Positions 21,201-26,484 of a stretch of DNA of 39,636 nt are shown piece after piece. How positions within the stretch are numbered: the stretch's first letter is position 1; each line of letters begins with the position of its first letter. The position numbers and the translations under genes are program-made. A model generated the notes under the pieces. The model was given only the letters and a program-made list of their open reading frames with translations, searched no databases and was not told the DNA's origin. Source of the stretch: an uncultured Granulicella sp. (GTDB lineage Bacteria; Acidobacteriota; Terriglobia; Terriglobales; Acidobacteriaceae); assembly GCA_903932155.1 (NCBI GenBank), contig CAIZFH010000066.1, positions 1 to 39,636 on the forward strand, in the 5' to 3' direction.

Positions 21201-23014
21201 CCGCGCCGGCGGTCAGCGTGGTAGTCACCGATCCGCTCAGCGCAAATCTCGACTGGTCGACCATGAGGCTTACGCAGATTGCGTTCAACAATGTCACGAT
21301 CAACGTGCCATCCGGCTTGCAAACTTACTCGACGCAGGCGACAGTCTCGACCGACAGCAACCCTGTACAGGTTAACGCCGCGTTCAACACAACGACCGGC
21401 GCTCTCACCTGGACCATGCAATCCATCAATTCGACAACCGGCAGTCTGGTCACCGACCCATCAGCCGGATTCCTGCCGCCCGACAACGCCTCCCTCAGCG
21501 GCGACGGTTTCGTTTCATTCATGGTGACACCGAAGAGCGGACTATCGAATGGAACCGTGATCACCAACCAGGCCTCGATCGTCTTCGACGCCAATGCGGC
21601 TATTCCCACGAACACGGTCACCAACACGATCGATTCCGTACTGCCCGCGAGCAGCGTGACCGCGCTACCGGCTACGACGACCACGACCTCGTTCCCCGTG
21701 AACTGGAGCGGCGCTGACCCGAGCGGCTCGGGAATCGCCTATTTCGATGTCTATGCCTCCTTGGACAGCGGAAGTTTCGGACTCTGGCAAGCCGCAACCG
21801 CAAGCACCTCGGCGACCTACACGGGCGTGTTCGGGCACACGTATGCCTTCTACAGTATGGCCACTAACAATATCGGCACGCGCCAACTCGTGGCCGGCAC
21901 CACGCAATCGACCCGGCTGGTGCTCTCCTATACAGTAACGCCTAGTGCGGGAACGGGCGGCAGCATCAGCCCAAATACAGCACAAGTGATAGCGGCAAAC
22001 GGCACCACGAGCTTTACGGTGACGGCAAACAGCGGCTATCTGATTGCCTCTGTCACAGGCTGCGGCGGAACGCTTGTGAGCAGCACCTATACGACCGGGG
22101 CGATTACGGCGAACTGCGCCGTGACTGCCAGCTTCACTGCAATCGCACCGATTGCCGCGCTTACTCCGTCCACGCTCACTTTCACGGCAATCTCTGGCAC
22201 CGCCAGCACAGCTCAATCGGCTACTCTCTCCAACACCGGCAACGCCGCCCTCTCCATCAGCGGCATTACCATTACCGGGACCAACTCGGGCAGCTTTGGT
22301 CAAACCAATAACTGTGGAAGCTCGCTTGCAGCAGGATCGAATTGTGCGATAGCAATTACTTTCAATCCGGCCTCGACAGGCACGTTTGCGGCTACGCTCT
22401 CCGTTGCCAATAACGCCAGCGGATCGCCTCAAACTGTAAGCCTGAACGGAACTGGAACCGCTGTACCCACATACACCATTGCAGGAACCGCGGTCACAGT
22501 CGCCCGCGGCGCCACCACGGGGAACGCGTCCACTGTTACCGTGACACCGACCGGAGGCTTTACCGGCAGTATCACGCTGACGGCAGCTATCACTTCCAGC
22601 CCAACCGGCGCTCAGTTCCAGCCCACCCTGAACTTCGGCTCGACCAGCCCAGTGAGCATTACCGGCACCACGGCTGGAACAGCCACCCTCACCATCTCAA
22701 CTACGGCAGCCACCAGCTCGACTTTGGTATATCCCAGACATTCGGATGTACCTTGGTACGCGGCTGGCGGTGGAACACTTGCCTGTCTGTTGCTCTTCGG
22801 GATTCCGGGCCAGCGCCGTAGATGGAGAACCATGCTTGGAATGCTTCTGTTCCTCGTTGCCCTCTCCGTCGGCGTCTCCGCATGCGGTGGTGGGAGTAGT
22901 GGCGGAGGAGGTACAAGCAGTCCTGGCACAACTGCAGGGACCTATACCGTGACCGTGACAGGCACTTCGGGCACGACCACGGCGAATGGGACTGTTACCG
23001 TCACAGTGCAATAG
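12236..23014 (+). CDS. Giant RHS-repeat surface protein (3592 aa)
   Basis: Signal peptide (VASVALLVAIVALTPRAWS) with GAGG upstream of the ATG. Order: three Gly/Asn-rich modules of about 280 residues (59-875); two parallel-beta-helix segments with DDSxGGDT...GDW (about 970-1190) and NYRLNYGSPAIDAAN (about 1360); CARDB/Ig-like and TIG-like domains (about 1410-1750); an RHS/YD-repeat shell (about 1970-2710); the RHS core GLYFMRHRWYDPTTGRF and NNPLNSVDPAGL (2711-2759). Most RHS proteins end soon after with a toxin, but here about 830 residues follow: an unassigned 165-residue stretch, a PPPPPPPPAPGG linker (about 2925), a DUF11-like domain, an FN3-like segment, an InlB-type repeat, a choice-of-anchor-D domain (about 3310-3412), an Ig-like domain, and two hydrophobic helices split by RRRWR and closed by ACGGG. 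Likely exported and surface-held. No toxin motif or immunity gene is recognised. Large antisense frames inside are composition shadows. Confidence 0.9.
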   Translation: MRLSECSPSSFPLRRFRIVASVALLVAIVALTPRAWSQSGNVVVSSSTSWATNTYQLTSLTVNSGATLTIGGGSTVNVSGTVLVTANSAIVLQSKNNASLVGGTWQGVGVTINAASLQVDAGSSINADGQGYIAGALNCSTPGAGPGGGPVYCNNAGNAGSYGGLGGGPTTASVSTYGSQFAPVDLGSGGSAGACGVQGCQNQPAGAGGGAVRLVITGTMTLNGTISANGGNAESSGVYPSGAGSGGSVYVTAGTLAGSGTFSANGGAGVYGGGGGRVAVYYTSAANYSGFNASVANGSANGGQNGTVLFANDSQANPDLNITNLFFISAGTTATFNSITVNNGGTLTIGGGSNITVTNGILVTGNSAIVLQSQNNAALVSGKWQGAGVTINAASVQVDAGSSINADGQGYVAGALNCSTPGAGPGGGPVYCNNAGNGGSYAGLGAGPSTASVSTYGSQFAPVDLGSGGSAGACGVQGCQNQPAGAGGGAMRLVITGTMTINGVVSANGGNAESSNVYPSGAGAGGSVYITVGTLAGSGIFSANGGTGIYGGGGGRVAVYYTSSTFSGSPVATANGGTSSSTNPGQPGTVVLIDNSVPNGRLHIDQSFVINSGTTATYNSITVSGKGVLTIGAGSDITVLNTLLVTGTGQVIVQSLNNTAKIHSLWQGQGGTLSVGNLEVDAGASLNADGQGYIAGAVNCSSAGAGPGGGPLFCNNAGNAGSYGGLGAGSQVSPGATYGSQIAPMDLGSGGSAGACGVQGCQNQPAGAGGGTLRLVVTGTLTLNGTISANGGNAESSNVYPSGAGAGGSVYVTAGTLAGSGTFSANGGAGVYGGGGGRVAVYYTTNSGSTTQTATGGTGSNPGHSGSVVFSQTSQPVVWLQPIANVIHATTHFEGSGMGLNSSTATVNIVAVSNAGSYTLATGLPTIFAFDWNTTAVPDGQYEIHLTFRDGSGNVIEDASRTIAVNNTAIWQTGVIGSSGTWVNTAVNILQGNVIIPSGVTVTVQPGTILKAMPGAQLVVEAGGILNAQGTAQAPIVFTTITDDSVGGDTDYDSGAAAAQPGDWSGIVTFGNGQANVNSNTSVDYSLTTLGGTLTANLTLFSTVVYHVTGNITVPSGITLTLQPGAIVKFDPNLGISVQGGQLIASGTVPQPIYFTSIKDDSIGGDTNGDGNATTPAAGDWGQIEINGGTGTFNHVVVSYGGGPTTAPTGSVLSIIRADGAATLTISNSVVQQSFFDGIIVNTSTTPTISNTIVSATERAIFSYNTVNVINCTLDNNQIGLFNHAASMNIANTIVSNSIQSGVQGPGTFTLQYSDIWTSVANAVNYSATSDLTGQSGNISANPKYINAAQGNYRLNYGSPAIDAANSPLAPTTDEMGDPRYNDPRTSPKTGIPNSSVKYADMGALEFVESAPSDIDLTVSSVTGPATAMTGTNVQIQWADTNTGTAPAVGPWHDAIYLVRNPDTNPVAIFMGTVLVASGVTLGPGQTYNASATFRVPGSIVGNHHWEAKVNVAGDVFVGQNTADNTGVSLDTVYIDLPQITLDAAAVTNAFASAGQSWWYKLTPGSNKSVGVSASLPGNGGTMQLFIGQGYVPSQQQYDEQSAQFNSSSANAVISNTTSQTYYVTAYSPTLTTTPENFSIAAATEQFSLTSVSPGTVDLDGAFTLEFIGSGFNTSGVFTITPPTNTTGATAVTASSIFVQDPSHVFASFAQLASNYPQGSYSAAVTQNSATASLANAFKVAAGTDPPPGSNPIACGSTNCPAPYSQLDFSIVAPPSVRAGFPFTITVNYSNPWGINMPAPLFWVTATGGQVIPPAPTCPTCTPTYQAKYQQIYTSGNYLAINFNGPAGVLPPGAQGSITFTAIAGISSSNVQFNIVTATDLNTPANFSESALKPFYEPTDAWDPIYNNFIAAVGNPTGGPTMGLYNALLDADASYLSQFGEYIYQVDTLFEYELLKAGLKQITKRYHVGAYGRGSTHPYDIWAEIQNGGPVIHYPDGGVRAFVADANIANQYDGFPGDNATITLNSSDQSWLLTEVTGGKTHLVVDPTGLTNRWVLDYFLDLNGNQMSAHYTGDHLTSVVNSTTGDTTSFVYNSQGLITSSTDPVGRQTTYAYDSAGQHLLSTTNAGGTTTYTYVTGQGNAEEYALASVAYPDGTHDYFTYDTNGRLTSRYMDANAATVTYAYDTNGVITATDAAGNSSKTYPDVTGHFVKAIDPLGSVVQASYDSEGKLISTLEPTGAFASFSYDALGNVTAIRDKLGHELDMNYASRARLSSLTDALGNAEQFAYDSRANRTATTFPDNSAQNATYDAHGNLVDWTNRRNSSMTFTYDSHNLLTQVNHSNGAQETFTYDTHRNLLTATSAAGTNQNTYDTADRLTKVTYPDGHSLQFTYDAGGRRATMTDPSSFTVQYAYDAVGRLSSLTSGGTTQVTYAYDAVGRLTQKTLGNGTYTKYTYDAAERVTGLVNYAANGSVLSSFTYIYDALGRKTSVTTLQGTTNFQYDDDDQLVSLSGTTSTASYSYDAAGNRVTAGSGLGTTYAVNNLNEYTSAGSASYIYDADGNMTGKTDSTGTSTYAYDDENRLTGVTGPAGTWTYTYDAFGNRIAQVFNGTRTDYLIDPAGIGEVVAEFAGSGSLIGHYVYGSELIGGVPGSGGATYYAFDATGNTAQVTNASGAVVDSYSFLPFGEKTVNSQAVVNPFTFGGQFGVMDEGTGLYFMRHRWYDPTTGRFTQPDPLSYGAGDANLYRYAGNNPLNSVDPAGLDPPVSNDPVTAVFGSDAGWCGSHAGAADANQIADQIAQAKTLGFDYMAVSANGPGGGTTYYINLHNGNRYGSGEFVAGTPGASVTFMRIDSNSSDRAGLTDGFLTGSSQSVTIGANGAVFSSVGSSGLNASGGGFGTPGFSAASGYGVAVPSNGNSDSSGSSGCPVPPPPPPPPAPGGPGGAGSGSVTISNKKGTDPNGKMSGGFGNQGFVPAGSPIPYTIYFENQPTATAPAVSVVVTDPLSANLDWSTMRLTQIAFNNVTINVPSGLQTYSTQATVSTDSNPVQVNAAFNTTTGALTWTMQSINSTTGSLVTDPSAGFLPPDNASLSGDGFVSFMVTPKSGLSNGTVITNQASIVFDANAAIPTNTVTNTIDSVLPASSVTALPATTTTTSFPVNWSGADPSGSGIAYFDVYASLDSGSFGLWQAATASTSATYTGVFGHTYAFYSMATNNIGTRQLVAGTTQSTRLVLSYTVTPSAGTGGSISPNTAQVIAANGTTSFTVTANSGYLIASVTGCGGTLVSSTYTTGAITANCAVTASFTAIAPIAALTPSTLTFTAISGTASTAQSATLSNTGNAALSISGITITGTNSGSFGQTNNCGSSLAAGSNCAIAITFNPASTGTFAATLSVANNASGSPQTVSLNGTGTAVPTYTIAGTAVTVARGATTGNASTVTVTPTGGFTGSITLTAAITSSPTGAQFQPTLNFGSTSPVSITGTTAGTATLTISTTAATSSTLVYPRHSDVPWYAAGGGTLACLLLFGIPGQRRRWRTMLGMLLFLVALSVGVSACGGGSSGGGGTSSPGTTAGTYTVTVTGTSGTTTANGTVTVTVQ
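12410..13246 (+). repeat. In-frame direct repeat, unit 1 of the giant protein
   Basis: Codes residues about 59-337. It begins at SLTVNSGATLTIGGG and contains SINADGQGYIAGALNCS, CNNAGNAGSYGGLG, GSGGSAGACGVQGCQNQ and GGGGGRVAVYYT. Period to the next unit is 837 bases (279 codons). Confidence 0.9.
13247..14092 (+). repeat. In-frame direct repeat, unit 2
   Basis: Codes residues about 338-619. It begins at SITVNNGGTLTIGGG. Long stretches are base-for-base nearly identical to unit 1, for example around 13615-13700 against 12778-12863. Period to unit 3 is 846 bases (282 codons). Confidence 0.9.
14093..14859 (+). repeat. In-frame direct repeat, unit 3 (shorter, more diverged start)
   Basis: Codes residues about 620-875. 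The first third (SITVSGKGVLTIGAG, then KIHSLWQGQGG) is more diverged than the same part of units 1 and 2, while the middle and end (GSGGSAGACGVQGCQNQ, ANGGNAESSNVYPSGAG) stay almost identical. It ends where the protein moves into a non-repeated WLQPIANVIHATTHF segment. Confidence 0.85.
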
Positions 23015-23117
23015 CCGTCTGCTTTGCGGATGACATTCGACGCCCGTCAATATAGGCGTGCGCATACCCTGGCTTTTGCGACTCGCTCTCTTGAAATTCT
23101 CTTTGAAGGAGTAATGC

Positions 23118-24326
23118 ATGATCCATCGCATTCGCTTAAGACTCTTGCTCTTGTTGATGTTTTCTATCTGCCAACTGACACCAGCATCCGGGCAGTCCTC
23201 CGGAAAGAGCTGGGTGGGTATCGGGATCGGCTTTCTTGATCCGATGAGCTCCGCGCAGTACGGCATGCCAATGGGCGCGGTAGCGGTAGGTCAAGTGGTG
23301 CCGGGCGGTCCGGCGGAGAAGGCAGGGTTGCGTCCGGGAGACCTGATTACCTCGGTAGACGGTGTAGCGATGACGTCGCCCAACCTGGTGAGCGCGGCGC
23401 TGGGTTCGCATACGCCAGGGGACCGGATTCGCGTTGGCATCATCCATCCGATGCAAGGGAAAAATCTATCGTTGGAAATCATTGTGGTAGCAGGCAGCAC
23501 CCCTTCGGGCGGTGCAGTTCAACCAGCGCAACAAATGGGCGGTGGGCAGAATGGTGGCCAGCAAATGGGGGCTCCGCAAACTGGAGGAGCTCCGCGCGGC
23601 GGCGGGGCCATGCCCATTACCGCGGCGCAGCAGACACACATGGTACAGCAGGGGCCTTGCCGGGCCGCTCTGCCCCAGGGCTGGCAGCTGAATCCTGGGC
23701 CGAACGGCCAGACCGCTGACGTATTCGGGCCAGAGGGCGCCTATGCAGGCTGGGGAATCGCAGGAATAAATCCGGCGATGCAGGCAAACTATGGCGCGAT
23801 CTACGGCCCGCCGGAAACACATATTGGTGGAATGCTTCAGCTCATCCTGCATCAGCCAGTTCAGCTCGGGCCAGCACAGAATATCGGTTACTACACAGTG
23901 CACCAGTTCAACGCCGGAGCCCAACAAGGCGTGGCGCTGTACCATGTGTATCCTGCACCGATGGGACAGTACATCAGCAGCGATTATTTTGCGTATGGGC
24001 CGTTGCAGAACCCACAGCTGATTGCAGAGGCGGAGGCTATTATGACTTCGTTGCAATGCACCTCGAGCCTGCGGCCACCCGCAGACGGGTATGCAACCTA
24101 TGAGCCGCCCAAGAGCGGCGGCGCGCGTAAGAGCAGTGGATCGCCGGAGAGCGACAGCCTGAAGGACTACAACTCAATTTTGGGCACACAGTATGCGCAT
24201 GACTCGGCAGGAAACAATTACCTATTGGACCGCACATCGCAGTGGCGCGATACAGGGCCGGATGGAGCGGGATACTACAAGGGATCCGGCGTCAACATGG
24301 AAAAGCTGACACCAGGACTCGAGTAA
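23118..24326 (+). CDS. Secreted PDZ-domain protein with C-terminal DYN-LGT-W motif (402 aa)
   Basis: Exported: a signal peptide (LRLLLLLMFSICQLTPASG) and AGGAG about 8 bases before the ATG. Residues about 30-125 form a PDZ domain (VPGGPAEKAGLRPGDLITSV, then AMTSPNLVSAAL), the peptide-binding module of periplasmic HtrA-like proteins; no protease domain accompanies it. A Gln/Gly-rich linker follows (QQMGGGQNGGQQMG), then an unassigned domain starting CRAALPQGWQL (about 180-315) and a C-terminal motif from residue 350 (DYNSILGTQY, QWRDTGPDGAGYYKG). The last two parts have counterparts in the secreted protein at 31202-32470. The gene sits between the giant RHS gene (104-base gap) and the Cus operon (338-base gap), so it is probably its own transcript. 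A periplasmic scaffold role is only an inference. Confidence 0.85.
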   Translation: MIHRIRLRLLLLLMFSICQLTPASGQSSGKSWVGIGIGFLDPMSSAQYGMPMGAVAVGQVVPGGPAEKAGLRPGDLITSVDGVAMTSPNLVSAALGSHTPGDRIRVGIIHPMQGKNLSLEIIVVAGSTPSGGAVQPAQQMGGGQNGGQQMGAPQTGGAPRGGGAMPITAAQQTHMVQQGPCRAALPQGWQLNPGPNGQTADVFGPEGAYAGWGIAGINPAMQANYGAIYGPPETHIGGMLQLILHQPVQLGPAQNIGYYTVHQFNAGAQQGVALYHVYPAPMGQYISSDYFAYGPLQNPQLIAEAEAIMTSLQCTSSLRPPADGYATYEPPKSGGARKSSGSPESDSLKDYNSILGTQYAHDSAGNNYLLDRTSQWRDTGPDGAGYYKGSGVNMEKLTPGLE

Positions 24327-24468
24327 CCAGTGATATTGAGCGACAGGATAGAAAGTGTCTGTTGGCCCGATTGCATCGATGCATGGGGCTGCGCAATCCT
24401 AACGCGAAGGTCGCAGCTTTACTGCTGAAGTTGTGCTATCTGACAACCGAGTCCTGTATCAAGGCTCG

Positions 24469-24484
24469 CCGCCGCAATCGGCGG
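24469..24484 (+). terminator. Short GC hairpin, possible terminator of the PDZ gene
   Basis: CCGCCG-CAAT-CGGCGG, a perfect six-pair stem with a four-base loop, about 140 bases after the PDZ gene stop. Only three T follow, so if it terminates transcription it is a weak intrinsic terminator. Confidence 0.3.
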
Positions 24485-24616
24485 TTTCGGCGACTAATCT
24501 TGAATGGCGATTTCTACTCTCACCGGTCAGTGCTTGTTGAGCGCATTGACTGTACGAGAGACTTTAGCCATGGGACAAGAACGTCCAACCTCCGACGCTG
24601 CCTGCTTCCAACATCT

Positions 24617-24640
24617 TGTGACGTATGTCACTGCGATAAT
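24617..24640 (+). promoter_or_regulatory. Dyad GTGACgtatGTCAC with adjoining -10 box before the Cys-rich gene and Cus operon
   Basis: A perfect palindrome GTGAC-n4-GTCAC at 24618-24631, which also reads TGTGA-n6-TCACT and so resembles a Crp/Fnr-family operator. GATAAT at 24635-24640 is a good -10 candidate 24 bases before the ATG. No convincing -35 box is spaced correctly, which fits an activator-dependent promoter. The position immediately upstream of -10 suggests regulation of the efflux genes; the regulator is not encoded in the window. Confidence 0.45.
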
Positions 24641-24664
24641 TTGTAAAGGTGGTAGGCTGATAAT

Positions 24665-25003
24665 ATGCTGCGTGGATTCAGCCAACGGATAGCGGTTACA
24701 GTCGCCCTCATGGGCGTGCTGCTGTTCTCGGTTGGAACGTGCGTACTTCCGGCTCAGCACGCAACTCATAGCTGCTGCCAGCACATGAGTATGCCGTGCG
24801 CTCCAGCCAGGGCAAATTGCTGCACTACCAGCCCACAGGTTCCTTCCGCGGTTGTGACTGCGACGTTCTCTGGTACTACGCAGATGGCTGCTATGCAGGT
24901 AACTCTGCCAGCCAGCGACAACTCCGTCTCGCGCATGGGAGTGATCGCTGCGGCCCTTCCTTCGCAGTCTCCACCACCTGGCATCTTCAACTTACGAATC
25001 TAA
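24665..25003 (+). CDS. Small secreted Cys/His/Met-rich protein, head of the efflux operon (112 aa)
   Basis: An N-terminal signal or anchor (IAVTVALMGVLLFSVGTCV) is followed by a potential metal-binding patch, HATHSCCQHMSMPCAP then ANCC (residues about 37-57), and a plain C-terminal tail. Six Cys, three His and two Met in about 20 residues suggest Cu/Ag or another soft metal. Small proteins of this sort are common in front of acidobacterial Cus/Czc-type systems. A TAGG/AGGTGG stretch precedes the ATG. The TolC gene starts 87 bases downstream on the same strand. I know no named family; a periplasmic metal chaperone or sensor is the inference. Confidence 0.65.
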   Translation: MLRGFSQRIAVTVALMGVLLFSVGTCVLPAQHATHSCCQHMSMPCAPARANCCTTSPQVPSAVVTATFSGTTQMAAMQVTLPASDNSVSRMGVIAAALPSQSPPPGIFNLRI

Positions 25004-25089
25004 ATCTTCATTCTTCTCCGTGATCCTCCGGTGTGCGCGATTTTGCACCCCGGGCCATCTCCTCCTGTCTAGTTATGCGGAGTTGAAGA

Positions 25090-26484
25090 GTGAAGAATAT
25101 CTATGGTTTGGCGCCGGCTGTGCTGGCGCTGTCGATAGCATCGTCTATCGGATGCTGGGGTCAGACTGCTTCGTCTCCCGAATCCAGTCCAGTTCGTTCG
25201 AACGTCTCCGATTCTGTTCTCGGTGCTGCGCCGGTGACGGCACATATAACGGTCGAACAGGCGGTTGAGGATGCTCTCACGGGCAACCCTGAGATTCGCG
25301 CCGCGGTGCGACGACTGTCGCTGGCGCAGATGAAAACAACGACTGCGCGCAGCCTGGACGATCCCATGCTGATGGTGCGCGATTGGGGCACGCCGATCCG
25401 CAAGCCCTGGGACCTGAATCAGGCGCAGTTGATGATATCGCTGCAGCAGACCATTCCCGGCAAGGATAAGCGAGATTTGCGCGGCAAGATTGCCGGTGAC
25501 GACGTGGAGGTGGCCGGCGATGAGTTGGAGACCCTGCGACAGGAGGTTGCAGCCAGCGTGCGCGAGGCCTGCGTCGCGCTGCTGCGCAATGCCGATGAGA
25601 TGAAGCTGCACAACGAGCAGGCTGCGGTGTTGAACCAGACTCTTTCTGCTGTGCTGGCGGAGTACACCACCGGCAAGGTGCCGCAGGTTGATGTGTTGCG
25701 CGCGCAGATGGCTCTGACCCGGCTGAGCGAACACCTGATCCAACTGGAAGAGGAGCGCGATGGCTCGCGTGCGCAATTGAATGAACTGATGGGCCGATCT
25801 CCAGATGAGGCGGTGGAGATTGCGGGCAACTATCGAAGTCCAGAGACGCTGCCTCCCATCGAGGAACTGAAGAGAGTGGCCATCGAGCATCGTCCGGAGC
25901 TCGCCGCACTGCGCAAACAGATTGTGAAATCCGGCGACGAGAGCCGACTAGCTAGGCTTGCAATGAAGCCGGATATCACGGTTGCCGCAGGATACATGCT
26001 GATGCCGACGGGGTCTTTCTCCCGCAGCGCGTACATGGGCGAAATCACAATGAACCTTCCGTCCCTGAACCGAGCGCGTCATGACGGTGAGACCAAACAA
26101 GCTGACGCTGCAACCGATGCGGCTCAGGCAGAACTCGATGCGCGCACATCTTCCGTATTTCTTGAAATTCGTCAGGCAGAGATTGCGGTGCAATCCGCGC
26201 AACGCCGTGTGAAGCTCTATCGCGACACACTGCTGCCACAGGCCGAGGCTGCCTTCAAGGCGTCGACGGCTGCGTACCAGAACAATCGCGGTGAGTTTAC
26301 CAACCTGATCGACAGCCAGAACCTGTTACTCGACATTCGCAACGATACATTCAAGGCGCTCTCGGAAGAAGACGCGGGCAGCACACAACTGGAGCGCGCG
26401 ATTGGTGCGGCTTTGCCTGACATTTATCCGACTCAAACCAACAATGATATCCCCAACTTTGACATCGCGAGGACAAGCAAATGA
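25090..26484 (+). CDS. TolC-family outer-membrane efflux channel, CusC-like (464 aa)
   Basis: The outer-membrane duct of the tripartite efflux pump. It starts with GTG, with GGAG seven bases upstream, and a signal peptide (LAPAVLALSIASSIGCWG). Two halves of the outer-membrane efflux protein repeat are visible: an N-terminal half with ALTGNPEIRAAVRRL and EVAASVREACVALLRN, and a C-terminal half with PSLNRARHDGETKQADAA and EIRQAEIAVQSAQRRVKLY, both long coiled helices. NRGEFTNLIDSQNLLLDI near the end is the usual last-helix motif. The stop overlaps the next start (ATGA, 26481-26484), showing translational coupling with the adaptor gene. Confidence 0.9.
   Translation: MKNIYGLAPAVLALSIASSIGCWGQTASSPESSPVRSNVSDSVLGAAPVTAHITVEQAVEDALTGNPEIRAAVRRLSLAQMKTTTARSLDDPMLMVRDWGTPIRKPWDLNQAQLMISLQQTIPGKDKRDLRGKIAGDDVEVAGDELETLRQEVAASVREACVALLRNADEMKLHNEQAAVLNQTLSAVLAEYTTGKVPQVDVLRAQMALTRLSEHLIQLEEERDGSRAQLNELMGRSPDEAVEIAGNYRSPETLPPIEELKRVAIEHRPELAALRKQIVKSGDESRLARLAMKPDITVAAGYMLMPTGSFSRSAYMGEITMNLPSLNRARHDGETKQADAATDAAQAELDARTSSVFLEIRQAEIAVQSAQRRVKLYRDTLLPQAEAAFKASTAAYQNNRGEFTNLIDSQNLLLDIRNDTFKALSEEDAGSTQLERAIGAALPDIYPTQTNNDIPNFDIARTSK

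Larger units (their letters stand above)
24327..24664. other. Intergenic region before the metal-efflux operon
   Basis: No gene is supported; open frames here lack start sites and look like noise. It holds a compact hairpin at 24469-24484 and a dyad with a -10-like box at 24617-24640, listed separately. Confidence 0.5.
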
